A stretch of 64,000 bases of DNA from Microthrixaceae bacterium (GTDB lineage: Bacteria; Actinomycetota; Acidimicrobiia; Acidimicrobiales; Microtrichaceae). A model generated the notes under the pieces. That model saw nothing but the letters and a program-made list of their open reading frames with translations. It was not told the DNA's origin and did no database searches. This document shows positions 27,920 to 38,875 of this stretch, piece by piece. A program made the position numbers and the translations under genes. The DNA lies in assembly GCA_027493675.1 (NCBI GenBank), contig JAOSKI010000023.1, forward strand, positions 62,001-126,000, read 5' to 3'. Position 1 is the stretch's first letter. Every line of letters starts with the position of its first letter.

Positions 27920-28035
27920 CCGCCACACGGGTCGTCGTTCGGATGGGATGGGTCAGCCATCCGAGCCCGGCCACGGGTCAGGTGCAGCGCAGGCGGAGTC
28001 GATCTCGGGAACATGGCTCAATCACACCCGACGAC

Positions 28036-28983
28036 CTACTGAGAACCTGACTGGCGACTGTACGCCAAACCGAGCCCGGGCACCGGCCACGTGCAACGCA
28101 GGAGGCGCCCGGTGCTGGATGCGGTCACCCACGCGGTGCGCATGTCGGGGCCGCCGAAGCAGATGTTGGTGGTGATCAGGTCGTCGACGGCCACGAAATC
28201 CGCTGCGCCTCCGGTCGGCGCCACCACCGAGATGCCACCGGTGCGGATCGTCGCGACGCAGACGTTGCCCTGCGAATCGACTGCCAGGCTGTCGAAGAGG
28301 TCCTCACCCGGTGCCGCGTACAGGAGCTCGCCGTGTGGGGGCATCAACCCCGCCCCCGACGCCACCCCAGGCTCGGTGACGTTCCAGGCCCACAGACGAC
28401 CGGTGTGGGTCTCGGCCACGTACAGCCGGTCTCCCGCCGGGGCGAGCCCGATCCCGTTGGGGGCATCGAGAGGGAACACCACCTCGGTCACCGCGGAGCC
28501 GTCGCAGCGTGCGTAGTAGACGCCGGTGCGGTCCGAGGCCCGTTCCAGTCGCAGACCGTGATCGGTGAACCAGAACCCACCGTGACCGTCCATCACGAGG
28601 TCGTTGGGCGCCCGCAGCGGCCGGCCGTCGCACTCGGTGTAGACGGTGCTCACCTCGCCCGTGGCGAGATCGACGCGTTGGATGGAGCCACCCTCGTAGG
28701 TGTCGGGCACCGGGCCCGGAATGAGCATCCCGCCGAGGTCGACGAACTCGAAGCAACCGCCGTTGTTGGTGATCCAGATCTCACCGTCGGGACCGATCGC
28801 CGCGCCGTTGGGCCCCCCGCCGCAGTGGGCCACCACCTCGACCGCACCGTCGGGACGGACCCGCGAAAGGGTGCCCCGGTCGATCTCGACCACCAGGACG
28901 GATCCGTCGTCCATGGCCACAGGGCCTTCAGGGAAGCGCAACCCCTCGGCAACTGCTTCGAAGACGATCTCGGTCACATCCAT
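28036..28983 (-). CDS. SMP-30/gluconolactonase/LRE family protein
   Basis: A six-bladed propeller lactonase-type protein, 315 residues from ATG 28983 (MDVTEIVFEAVAEGLRFPEG), which has GGAG eight bases upstream; an in-frame GTG at 29028 is less likely. Motifs: EGLRFPEGPVAMDDGSVLVV (metal-binding Glu), GGGPNGAAIGPDGEIWITNN, GRPLRAPNDLVMDGHGGFWF (the APND metal site) and DAPNGIGLAPAGDRLYVAET. The frame is intact. Substrate is unknown; sugar lactones are usual for the family. It is separated from ftsK by about 110 bases and shares its direction. Confidence 0.88.
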   Translation of the reverse strand: MDVTEIVFEAVAEGLRFPEGPVAMDDGSVLVVEIDRGTLSRVRPDGAVEVVAHCGGGPNGAAIGPDGEIWITNNGGCFEFVDLGGMLIPGPVPDTYEGGSIQRVDLATGEVSTVYTECDGRPLRAPNDLVMDGHGGFWFTDHGLRLERASDRTGVYYARCDGSAVTEVVFPLDAPNGIGLAPAGDRLYVAETHTGRLWAWNVTEPGVASGAGLMPPHGELLYAAPGEDLFDSLAVDSQGNVCVATIRTGGISVVAPTGGAADFVAVDDLITTNICFGGPDMRTAWVTASSTGRLLRCTWPVPGLGLAYSRQSGSQ

Positions 28984-29094
28984 TGTCGACTCCGGCGATA
29001 AAGGACCTCGAAACGGCCCGGTGAACATGGTGGGCTCACATGTCGCGGCGGCCTCACATGTCGCGCATGCGCGCCCGGCCCTGCGAGCCGCGGA

Positions 29095-31606
29095 TCAGAG
29101 CGCACCCGACTCGACCGCGTTCTCGAAGTCCTCCACGGTCATCAACACCTCGCGCGCCTTGGATCCCTCCGAAGGACCCACCACGCCACGTTGCTCCAAC
29201 AGGTCCATGATCCGGCCGGCACGAGCGAAGCCCACCTTGAGCTTGCGTTGCAGCATCGAGGTGGAGCCCATCTGACTCCGCACCACCAGCTCCATGGCCT
29301 GGACGACAAGGCCGTCGTCCTCGTCACCGCCTCCCCGGTGGAGCCACCCGATCCGGCAGCCACCGAATCCTCGGTGGCGACGCCCTCGACGTAGTGCTCC
29401 TCGACCTGAGGTGCCTGCTCACGCCAGGTCGCCACGATGGCACGGACCTCGCTCTCCTCGACCCAGGCGCCCTGGATCCGCTGCGGCGCCGAGGACGCCG
29501 GACCCAGCAGGAGCATGTCGCCCTCACCGACGAGACGCTCCGCTCCGGGTTGATCCAGGATCACCTTGGAGTCGGTGGAGGAGGACACAGCGAAGGCCAA
29601 CCGGGCGGGCACGTTGGCCTTGATCACACCGGTGATCACGTTGACCGACGGACGTTGGGTCGCGATCACAAGGTGGATCCCCACCGCACGGGCCATCTGG
29701 GCGATCCGACAGATCGCGTCCTCGACGTCGCGGGGGGCCACCATCATCAGGTCGGACAGCTCGTCGACCACCACGAGTATGAACGGAAGGCGCTTGAACT
29801 CCCGTTCGGCTCCCAGGGCCTCGGACAGCTCACCGCGGTCGTAGGCGGCGTTGTAGCCGGTGATGTCACGCACACCTACCTCGGACAGCAGGTCGTAGCG
29901 ACGCTCCATCTCCTTGACCGCCCAGGCCAGCGCGTTGGCCGCCTTCTTGGGGTTGGCGACCACCTGGGTCAGCAGGTGCGGGATGCGGTCGTACTGGGTC
30001 AGCTCCACGCGCTCGGGTCGATGAGGATCAACCGGACCTGCTCGGGCGTGGAGCGCATCATGATCGATGTGATGATCGAGTTGATGCAGCTCGACTTCCC
30101 CGCACCCGTCTGCCCTGCGATCAGCAGGTGGGGCATCGTCGCGAGGTTCATGAGCACCGCGTGCCCGTTGATGTCACGCCCGACGGCGACCTCGGGAGAG
30201 GGTGCGTGGCGCGCTTGGCCTCCGCCGAGGTGAGGATGTCGCCGACCGCCACCACCTGGCGTTCCTTGTTGGGCACCTCGACGCCGATGGCCTGACGACC
30301 GGGGATCGGCGCGAGGATCCGCACGTCGGGAGAGGCCATCGCGTACGCGATGTCCCTTGTGCAGCGAGGGTGACCTTGGCGACCTTCACCCCGGTCCCGA
30401 GCTCCAGTTCGTAGCGGGTGACCGTGGGTCCCGCGGTCATGCCGATCAGGCGGGTCTCCACTCCGTGGTCGGCGAGCGCGGATTCGAGGACCCTGCCCCG
30501 TGCCTCGATGGCCGCGGTGTCCACGTCGTGGTGGCCGCTGAGGGTGAGCAGCTTGGCCGGCGGAAGCTTCCAGGGCGAGCTCTGAGCCGCCGGCCCGAGA
30601 TCCAGGCCGAGCTGCTCCCCCTCCAGCGCACCTGTGGGAGCGACGGTGACCGAGGGGCCGTCGGTGGCCTTGCGTCGCCGCTTGCGCTTGGGTTTGGCAC
30701 CGGGCGGGGCGTCGGCGTCCTGGTCGTACAGCGTCGGACGCCACGTGCCTTCGGGCCCTCGGAACCCTCCGAACCACCTTGGCCGGACCCTGACACGTGG
30801 AACAGCCCGGCCAACCAGGTCGTCATGGCCGACATCGCCGGCCTCGATGCCCGGGAAGCCGCACGGGCCATCTGCCGCAGGGTCCGACCCGACAGGAGGC
30901 TGACCGCCAGCAGACCCAGCCCGAGCAGCACCGCCGCGGTCCCCAGGTGCCGATCACGCCTTCGAGCGTGCCGGCCACACCGGCGCCCACCAGGCCCCCA
31001 GCGGAGCGGTAGGCGTCCACGCCGTCGGCAGCGATCGTGCGCCGTCGGCCGCAAGCAGGTGGGCGAAGCCCATGAGCACGACCGCAGCCAGGACCCCGCC
31101 GGTCACCATGGCCACCATGCGCCGACCACCGGACGCGCCGGCGGCGACGGGCATCACCGCGGTGGCGTCCGGGGCGGGGTCCGACTGCGAACCATCGCGG
31201 ACGTCGATGCGGGCCTGGCGCGGACCACGTATCAACAGCACACCGGCCACGGCCAGTCCGATGGGGGCGAGGCCCTGTAGGAACCCGAAAAGCGCACCGG
31301 TGGCGCTGTCCATCCAGCGGCCCACGAGGGCACCCGAGGAGGACCAGACCCCGGCTGCGGCGACAGCCGCCAACATGAGCAGCACCAAGCCCCACACGTC
31401 GTGGCCACGACCGTCGAACAGCATCCCCAGGCGGCCTCCACCCCGGTGCTTCACAGTGGCGGCACCTCCACGCCCTCCGGCACCACGTGATCCGGCTGAA
31501 CGGGACCCGGCTGAACGGGATCTCGCCGAGCGGGCACCGCGCGACCTACCTCCCGCGCGGCGGAGCGGGAGCTGCTGTAGCGGGGGGAGGACTGCTTCGT
31601 TGCCAT
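29095..31606 (-). CDS. ftsK: DNA translocase FtsK/SpoIIIE
   Basis: Septal membrane motor that pumps chromosome termini. ATG at 31606 gives [15 protein letters not shown] and a basic head ([16 protein letters not shown]). Four membrane helices: [78 protein letters not shown]. After a linker the motor has [20 protein letters not shown], Walker [18 protein letters not shown], Walker [37 protein letters not shown]. The C-terminal winged-helix gamma domain ([20 protein letters not shown]) binds KOPS. At least six frame changes. About 837 residues. Confidence 0.92.
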
Positions 31607-31639
31607 TTCGCACAACGCTACTCATCCGCTGCGACACGG

Positions 31640-33404
31640 TCAGGGAACCCCGCCACGCCACACGCCGGAGGCCCCGGCTCCAGGCCTCGAGGACCACGGG
31701 AACGATCATCGGGCGGCGTCGGGTGCGTTCCGAGACGAACCCGCCCGCAGCACGCCGCACCGCCTTGACGAGCTTCTTGTGCTCCAGATCCTCCTCCAGC
31801 GCATCCGTGGCCGCTTCGTGCACACGCTGTCCGAGCTCGTCGAGCAACTCCGCAGCGTCCTGCTCGTGCACCCATCCCCGGGTGGCGATCTCGGGGCCTG
31901 CCACGATCCGCCGCGCCTTGCGGTCCACCACCACGATCGCCGTCACCACACCCTCGTCGGCGAGGATGCGGCGGTCCGCAAGCACGCTGTGGCCGATGTC
32001 ACCCACCGTGCCGTGGACGTAGACGTACTCCGAGGGTGCGCGGCCGTCGAAGCGCAGACCGTCGCCGTCGAGCACGAGGCGGTCGCCGTCCTCGGCCACC
32101 AGCACATGGTCCTCCGGACGGCCCATGGTGACCGCGAGCCGCGCGTGGGCGACCATGTGGCGGTACTCGCCGTGCACGGGCACGAACCACTCGGGCTGGA
32201 TGATCGACTGGAGCAACTTGAGCTCCTCGGCCTTGGCGTGACCGGTGGCGTGCACGTCGTGCAGCCCGGAATGCACCACCTCGGCTCCCTGGCGGATCAG
32301 GCTGCCGATCACCCGGCTCACGTCGTGCTCGTTGCCGGGGATCGGGTGCGAGCTCAAGATGACCGTGTCGGAGGGCGTGAGCTTCAGAAATCGGTTCTCG
32401 GACTGCGACAGCCGGGTGAGCGCCGACATCGGCTCGCCCTGGGATCCGGTGCAGATCACGCACACCTCGCCGGGTGCGAGGTCGTCCACGTCTTCGATGT
32501 CGACGATCGAAGCGTCCGGGATGCGCAACAGCCCCATCTCACGCGCCATCGAGATGTTGCGGATCATCGAACGTCCCAGCGGGGCAACCTTGCGCCCGAA
32601 GGCGACCGCAGCATCGGCGATCTGCTGGATCCGATGCACGTGGCTGGCGAAGCAGGCCGTGATCACGCGCCTGCCCTCATGCTCGTGCATCAGGTCGTAG
32701 AGCACCCTGCCCACACTCGACTCCGAACGCGAATGACCCTGCTCCTCGGCGTTGGTGGAGTCCGCCAGCAACAGCCGCACACCCTCTGAGTCCGCGATCG
32801 CCCCCATGCGGGTGAGGTCGGTGAGGCGACCGTCCACCGGGGTCAGATCGATCTTGATGTCGCCCGTGTGCATGATCACACCCTGTGCGGTGCGGATCAC
32901 CGTCGCCACGCCCTCGGGCACCGAATGGGTGACCGGCAGGAACTCGAGTTCGAAGGGACCAACCGAGATGCGTTCCCCGTCGGCCACCACGTTGAACTCG
33001 GTCCGGCTCACGAGACCGGCTTCCTCGATCCGGCCGCGGGCCAGCCCGAGGGTGAGGGCGGTGCCGTACAGCGGGACGGCGACCTCGCGCAACAGGTACG
33101 AGAGCCCTCCCACGTGGTCCTCGTGGCCATGGGTGGCGACCAGGCCGACGATCGACGAGCGGCGTTCGATCAACCACGTGAAATCGGGAAGAACCAGGTC
33201 CACTCCGAGCATGTCGTTGTCGGGGAACATGAGACCGCAGTCGATCAGCAGGATCGCTCCGTCCTGTTCGACCGCGGCGCAGTTGCGGCCGATCTCCCCC
33301 AGTCCACCAAGAAAGGTGACCGACACCGGGGATGCCCCGGAAGGCTTCTCGGCAGCAGCCTTTCTCCCGGCGGCTTCGCGCTTGGGCCTGCGGGCCGTTG
33401 CCAT
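31640..33404 (-). CDS. rnj: Ribonuclease J
   Basis: Metallo-beta-lactamase/beta-CASP RNase with 5' exo and endo activity. ATG at 33404 overlaps the dapA stop. Basic head MATARRPKREAAGRKAAAEK, then VTFLGGLGEIGRNCAAVEQD, zinc motif VATHGHEDHVGGLSYLL, LPVTHSVPEGVATVIRTAQG, MHTGDIKIDLTPVDGRLTDL, beta-CASP ICTGSQGEPMSALTRLSQSE and IPGNEHDVSRVIGSLIRQGA, FVPVHGEYRHMVAHARLAVT and the C-terminal domain to PMIVPVVLEAW. The reading frame is intact to there; the stop at 31640-31642 needs one indel near 31690. About 588 residues. Confidence 0.92.
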
Positions 33405-34286
33405 CAGCCGAGGCCTTCGAGCACTTCGCGGGCCCTGCTCTCGAGATCCTCGGGTTCGCCAACCATCGGCGGACGGCAGGTACCGACTCGCAGCCCGAGG
33501 ACTCGCATCATCGCCTTGGTGGGGATCGGGTTCGGTGCGTCGTCGCTGCTCTCGAAGCGGTACGAATCCCCGAGTTGGGAGTTCATGCGTCGCGCGGTGG
33601 ACACGTCACCGTTGCGGTGGGCGTCGATCATCTCACCAAACTGCGTCGCCGCCCAGTGCGATGCCACCGACACCACCCCCACGGCACCGACTGCCAGCAA
33701 CGGAAGGGTCATGGCGTCGTCACCGCTGTAGAGCTCGAATCCCTCAGGTGCGGCCGAGACGAGACGGGCGGATTCGGCCGGGTCACCTGCAGCGTCCTTG
33801 ACGGCCACGATGTTGCCCACCTCGGCTGCGAGCTGCAGCAGTGTATCGGTGGCCACCTTGCGTCCGGTGCGCACCGGGATGTCGTAGATCATCACCGGGA
33901 GATCGGTGGCGTTCGCAACGGCGCCGAAGTGGTGGAACAGCCCGGTCTGCGGCGGCCTGTTGTAGTACGGAGTCACCGACAGGATCCCGTCGACCCCGGA
34001 GTCGGCCGCCATGCGCGTCAACTCGACCGCGTGGGCCGTAGAGTTGGACCCGGCACCCGCGAGCAGCGGGACGTCGACCGACTCCCGCACCCGCCGGAAC
34101 AGCGCTGCCACCTCGGAGTCGGTCAGCACAGGGCTCTCCCCGGTGGTGCCAGCCAGCACCAGACCGTCGCTTCCCGTCTCGACGAGGAACTGCGCAAGCT
34201 CTGCGGCTGCGCCCAGATCGAGGGGCACCCGAGTCGTCGAAGGGCGTCACCATGGCCGTGAGCACACGACCGAAACGGCCGCTCAA
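33404..34286 (-). CDS. dapA: 4-hydroxy-tetrahydrodipicolinate synthase
   Basis: First committed step of lysine/DAP synthesis. The TTG at 34286 is supported by AAGGAG five bases upstream. MSGRFGRVLTAMVTPFDDSG, frame change near 34225, then ELAQFLVETGSDGLVLAGTT, GESPVLTDSEV, VPLLAGAGSNSTAHAVELTR, GVDGILSVTPYYNRPPQTGL (Tyr of the active-site triad), DLPVMIYDIPVRTGRKV and NIVAVKDAAGDPAESARLV with the Schiff-base Lys. About 294 residues. Its stop overlaps the RNase J start (TGATG), a dapA-rnj-ftsK order common in actinobacteria. Confidence 0.93.
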
Positions 34287-34376
34287 TTGCGCTCCTTGTG
34301 GGTCTCGTTCGTCATCACGTCGATTCCTCCCTCGGGGAGCGTCGGATCGTCGATCATATGCGCCGGGCGGTTGCTC

Positions 34377-35008
34377 TCAGCAGCCGACTTCGTCGCTGCG
34401 CTGCCTGCCAAGCGTGGCCAGGAGATCCTCGTGGAGTTCGAACCACACCGTGTGGTACGAGTCGATCATCGGCTTGGTGACCCAATCCACCTCCCCGCGG
34501 CCGGCCCGATCCAACGCCGTGTCCAACCGGGGCCGGTAGCCGGCAAAAGCGCGGGAGCAGGTCCTCGAGCTCGCTCAACATCGCGCTCGCTCGGTGATGC
34601 AGCCCGCTGAGGCGGTCCAACACCCCTGCGTCGTAGCACGCATCCGCGTGGTCGTTCAGCTCCGGCGGATCGACTCCGGCACGAACCTGCCAGGCGGTGC
34701 AGATCACCAGCAGCTCGGCATTGACCACCCCGAACACCCCGTAGAGAGCAAGCACCCCGGAACGTACACCCAGGGAGTCGAGCTCCTCGGCCAGCAGGGA
34801 CTCCCCGCGGGCACGCCCGGCGCCGGTCAGCGACCAACCCGACAGCGCGCCGGAGTTGCGGCGCACCATCGAGGTCCGTTCCAGCTCGACGAGAGCCTGG
34901 TCCACTCTCGATCGCTCCGATCCGGTGCGTCTGGTGAGCTCGTCGAGTCCGAGCACCCCGCCCACACGCAACGCATGCAGCAGTTCGGAATTCCTCGGAC
35001 GCGCTCAC
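34377..35008 (-). CDS. Winged-helix transcriptional regulator-like protein
   Basis: About 210 residues from GTG 35008 (VSASEEF, break near 34985, ELLHALRVGGVLGLDELTRR). The N-terminal part is a winged-helix (GLDELTRRTGSERSRVDQAL, VELERTSMVRRNSGALSGWS). The rest is a mostly helical domain: LYGVFGVVNAELLVICTAWQ, LHHRASAMLSELEDLLPRF, and after a break near 34540 KPMIDSYHTVWFELHEDLLA. The SYHTVWFELHEDLL signature recurs in an uncharacterised actinobacterial regulator family as I remember it. Target genes are unknown. Stop at 34377-34379, 90 bases before the dapA start. Confidence 0.65.
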
Positions 35009-35058
35009 CGCTGCAGAATACCCAGCCCCGGTCCGCTCGGGGCGGCCCATCGGAATGC

Positions 35059-36189
35059 TCAGGCCGATGCCGTCAGCTCCTGATCGTCGAGGGCGAACTG
35101 CTCGTACTCGTCACCGGTGTCGGCCCAATCCTCGAACTGGATGACGCCGATCTCCTCGAAACGCCGGCGCAGCCACGCGTCGTTGCGGTCGAGCAGGCCG
35201 AGCTTCTTGCAGTTGGGCACGATCTTGGAGAACAGCATCATCTGGAACGTCTGTCGCATCGGGGTGCGCATCACGATCTCGATGGCATCCTTGACCGGCA
35301 CATCCATGCGCTCCCACACCTCCTGTTGCAGGAAGCGGTCGCGCATGCGCACTGCGGCCTCGAACGCGAACTCCTGACGCTCCTTGATCTCCGCATCGGA
35401 CATCTCGGTGTAGTAGCCCTGAAGCGACAGCACCCTGAACGCGACGTGTCGGGCCTCGTCGCTCATCACGTACCGCAACAGCTGCTTGAGCAGCGGCTCG
35501 GTGGTCATCTGGTGCATGAAGCCGAACGCCGCCAGCGCCAGGCCCTCCACCATGATCTGCATTCCCAGGTAGGTCATGTCCCACCGGGGATCCGTCACGA
35601 TGTCGTCCAACAGGAGCTTCAGGTGGGTGTTGACCGGGTAGTGGCCCGACAACTGGTGTCGAGGTACTTGGCGAACACCTCCACATGGCGTGCCTCGTCC
35701 ATCACCTGGGTCGACGCGTAGTACTTGGCGTCGATCCACGGCACGGTCTCGACCACCTTCGCGGTGCAGATCAGAGCGCCCTGCTCCCCGTGCATGAACT
35801 GCGACAACGTCCAGTTCTGGCTCTCGATACCGAAGGTCAGCCACTCCTTGTCGCCCCAGGACTCGAACGGGGTGCCCACGGGATCGAAGCCGATCAGGCC
35901 GAACCCCTCGGGGGAGTTCTGCACGGCGTTCGCGATCACCACCGCCTCCTGGTCGACCTCGGTGTCCCACGGGAGGTCCGTCTCGCCGTTCCACATCGAG
36001 ACCTTGGCCTTCTCGTAGAGCTTCTCCAGAGCCGGCTTGGCGCCCTTGTCGTAGTCCCAGGTGAACAGGACATCGCAGTTCTGCTCGACGTGGCTGATCA
36101 CCGCATCGCGATCCGGAGTTGGTGACCGACAGGATCGCTTCCAGGTCGTCCACTTCGGCCCGGTCGATCATCTCCTCGTTGGTGCTCAT
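35059..36189 (-). CDS. Ferritin-like di-iron protein, possible oxygenase
   Basis: About 377 residues. ATG 36189 (MSTNEEMIDRAEVDDLEAIL) follows AGGAGA. A four-helix di-iron site is visible: Glu in LSQFMHGEQGALICTAK, ExxH in STQVMDEARHVEVFAKY, Glu in GMQIMVEGLALAAFGFM and ExxH in YVMSDEARHVAFRVLSLQ. This spacing is that of the ribonucleotide-reductase-R2/AurF-like oxidases and not of iron-storage ferritin. Frame changes near 36105 and 35655. The neighbours (a SURF1 gene upstream and the winged-helix gene downstream) do not reveal the substrate. Confidence 0.72.
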   Translation of the reverse strand: MSTNEEMIDRAEVDDLEAILSVTNSGSRCGDQPRRAELRCPVHLGLRQGRQAGSGEALREGQGLDVERRDGPPVGHRGRPGGGGDRERRAELPRGVRPDRLRSRGHPVRVLGRQGVADLRYREPELDVVAVHARGAGRSDLHREGGRDRAVDRRQVLRVDPGDGRGTPCGGVRQVPRHQLSGHYPVNTHLKLLLDDIVTDPRWDMTYLGMQIMVEGLALAAFGFMHQMTTEPLLKQLLRYVMSDEARHVAFRVLSLQGYYTEMSDAEIKERQEFAFEAAVRMRDRFLQQEVWERMDVPVKDAIEIVMRTPMRQTFQMMLFSKIVPNCKKLGLLDRNDAWLRRRFEEIGVIQFEDWADTGDEYEQFALDDQELTASA

Positions 36190-36434
36190 CTCTGTGTCTC
36201 CTGGATAGTTGAAGCGTGAGTTCGGTGATGCCGAGGATGCGGATCCGGTGCCGATGGGCATCGGCACATGCGGCCACGCACACAGGATCAGCCGGTCCCC
36301 CGTCAACGCCTGTCAACCACGTGTACCATAAGGCCTATTCCCCCTGACCTGCTGTCACCCCCTGATCGAGACCCACCAGGGATTCACCATCCAGGCACTC
36401 TCACCGGCGAGGAACCCTCAAGGGCAAGACACCG

Positions 36435-37227
36435 TCAACGGCGAGTCGCAGAACCGAGCGGCTCAGGTGGATCCTCCTCGGGCACCTGCGACAACCCGCC
36501 GAGACCGGCCCGGCTCCGGGCGACCTTGCGCAGGATCAACACATAACCCACCGCGGCGATGGCGGCGAAGAACCACCACTGCATCATGTAGGAGAAGTTC
36601 TGCGACGGCGAGGGCAGGTCGAGGGCCACGGGCTCAAGCCCCGCGGTCGCCTGCGGGGGTTCGGAGGCCTGCATCATCAACCAGACCGGGACGAGTGGCG
36701 TCTCCAACTGGCGGGCGAAGCGGACCAGGTCGACCCTGGCCAGACTGTCGAGCTTCCCGGTTCCCGGATCCGCAGGTGCCAGGCCACCACCCTGGTGGGG
36801 TGAGCTGGACCACACCGGTCACGGTGGTCGCGCCCGCCGGTGGGGCCGTCCCTTCGTAAGGACGCCCGGCGTTGACCGCTTCGAGTGGGATCCAGCCGCG
36901 CAGCACCGCGACCGCGTCGCCATCGGGCTCAACCAGCGGGGTGACCAGCCAACCTCCGGGTCGGCCGTCGTTGGAACGGTTGCGGATCAGGACCTCCGAA
37001 CCGGTGTCCCAGGTGCCCGTCGCCGTCACCCGCCGGTACTCGAGTGACTCGTCCACCTCTGCCACCGTCTCAGGGTCACCCGATCCGGCCAGCAGCTCGT
37101 CGAGGGACACCGGCTCCGCGTCGATGCCCTCCTCGATTCTCTGGACGTTGCGCTGCTCGGTGTGCCAACGGCTCATCTGCCACAGACCCAGGCGGACCAT
37201 CACCAGCACCCCGATCAACACGAGCAC
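36435..37227 (-). CDS. SURF1-family cytochrome oxidase assembly protein
   Basis: About 264 residues with a membrane helix at each end: VLVLIGVLVMVRLGLWQM at the N-terminus and MMQWWFFAAIAAVGYVLILR at the C-terminus. Between them is the periplasmic-side SURF1 domain: YRRVTATGTWDTGSEVLIRN, GRPGGWLVTPLVEPDG, VAVLRGWIPLEAVNAGRP and FSYMMQWWFFA. A frame change near 36790. The start is uncertain: the homology extends upstream (RPLWILSHVLVL) to an in-frame TGA at about 37256, so the true start is probably hidden by an indel. SURF1 inserts haem into cytochrome oxidase subunit I. Confidence 0.82.
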
Positions 37228-37429
37228 GTGGCTCAGGATCCACAGCGGCCGCTGTCAGACGACCAGAGCTGAGAACGTTTCGGGATGACGGCGGATGGGT
37301 TCGGGGTGGTCGGGGTCGGTGGGGTTCGTTGTTCGGCGGTGGCAGTTCTGTGGTTGTCGGCATTCTGTGGGTTGGACCGGATGGTGCCGTTCGAAGGCTG
37401 GTCTGGTGTTCAGGGGTGTGGATGGTCAG

Positions 37430-38743
37430 GTGCCGTTGGGTGATCCGAGCGGAGAGTCGTTTGAGGTTGGGGCGCACGGTGGACCAGCCGAGTGGTTGGT
37501 TCGATCCCGGCGGACGCCGCCAGTTGTCGGGACGAGCAGGCGATGGTGGTTCGATATCGGTCGGTGTGGGTAGTCACCTCGAATCGTCGGTTCTGGCCAG
37601 GATGGGGGGGCAGCCGTGGTGGGGGTGAGTTTGATGACCCGCCGCGGTGCGGTGAGCGGCTGGACCGGGCAGTTCTGGAGTGGGTGCCGAAGCGCCGAAC
37701 CTGATCGGGTGATGGTGACGGTGATGTCTTCGGGGCAGGTGACGGTTCGGGCGTCGAGGTCGATTGGAACTCGTCGAGGTGTAGCGCCGCGACGGGGGGC
37801 GTAGGGTGGGCTTGATCACAGCGTCATGTCCCGGGTTTCGAGGTGTTGGGCTCACCGGAGCCCGCGTCGCCGAGCACTTCGGTTCCTGGGGCTCATCGGG
37901 AGGAGATCAGGGCGTCGGTGTCACCGGTGTTGCGGCCCCGATGTCGCCGGTGACAGACCGGTGTCGGGTTCGGCTGCGACTGGCCTTGTAGCCGTCGGTA
38001 GGGGGGGGTCTTGTGCGGGGGGACTCCGGGTCGACTGTGGAGATAACCGGTCTGGGGCGGTGCGAGCGATCCGCCACTTCCCAGGGCGCCGCGGGTTCGA
38101 CGTCGGCGGGACCGGGCCACAGGGCGACGGCAGCCTGGGTTTCGGTCAACTCAGACCCTCCTCGACAAGCTCGCGCCCAAGAGTTCGTTCGTCATCGACG
38201 ACTCCGAGACAGGGTCCCGATCTGTCGGGTCGTCCACACGGGGGCGGCCGCCTCGAGGTTGTGTTCGCGCCGGAACCGAGGCGAGCTCTGCGATCAGGGG
38301 GGACCGACGGATCGTTCGAAGCATCTGATCGTGTCTGACGGGCAACCGTGTCGAGCACGGTCGAGTCGAGTACGGCGGTGCTGGGCGATCCCGACTCGAC
38401 GATCCAGCACGGACCGCCGAAGATCGCTGGGGCATCGAGGCACCAACTTGTTGCGCCACAACGTGACACCGTCGGATGGAACGCCTCGTGGTCAACGACA
38501 GGCGCGGCGCCTTCCGGCGATGTCACTGCAACGCCGGAGCTCACGTCAGATCGGCCCTCGAGAGTTAGCACCATCACCGTGCCACACATCAGGGGCACCG
38601 ACGGAGTCACGCTTCGTCGGGAACAGATCCAACAACTCATCAGGAAACAGGCGGTGACGGTGCTCGGCGAAAGACCGACCCTCCCCCAACAGATGCCACA
38701 ACACCGGGTCGAGCAGCTCACGATCGGACAGACAACCCTGCAT
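37430..38743 (-). pseudogene. Decayed IS1182-type transposase
   Basis: Fragments in the expected order but in different frames: MQGCLSDRELLDPVLWHLLG, RHRLFPDELLDLFPTKR, DHEAFHPTVSRCGATSWCLD, ALDSTVLD-like AVLDSTVLDTVARQT, LTETQAAVALWPGP-like TETQAAVALWPGPADVEPA, VISTVDPESPRTRPPPTDGY, KAS..., GHDAVIKPTLRPP and APNLKRL-like RPNLKRLSARITQRHL. These match, in order, the layout of IS1182-family DDE transposases as I know them. Many positions are substituted as well as frameshifted, unlike the housekeeping genes, so this is true decay. No terminal repeats identified. The 200 bases between it and the SURF1 gene contain nothing I can name. Confidence 0.7.
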
Positions 38744-38875
38744 CCCCCATTCTTTTCGATCCCACCAAAACGCAGCACCCACCCCGATTATCAGCAGTCT
38801 CCTAGGGTTTCGGTTGCCACACACCCCCGCCCCACCCCGCCCGGCCCCCACCCCGCCCAACCCCACCCCGCCTGA

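Noticed and set aside
30954-33404. RNase J-FtsK fusion of 816 residues
   Set aside because: The region after PVVLEAW has no RNase J homology, and an ATG at 31606 in another frame gives the normal FtsK N-terminus.
37260-38050. Plus-strand genes in the G-rich stretch after SURF1
   Set aside because: The frames are low-complexity (Gly/Arg/Val/Trp) and opposite to recognisable transposase fragments on the minus strand.
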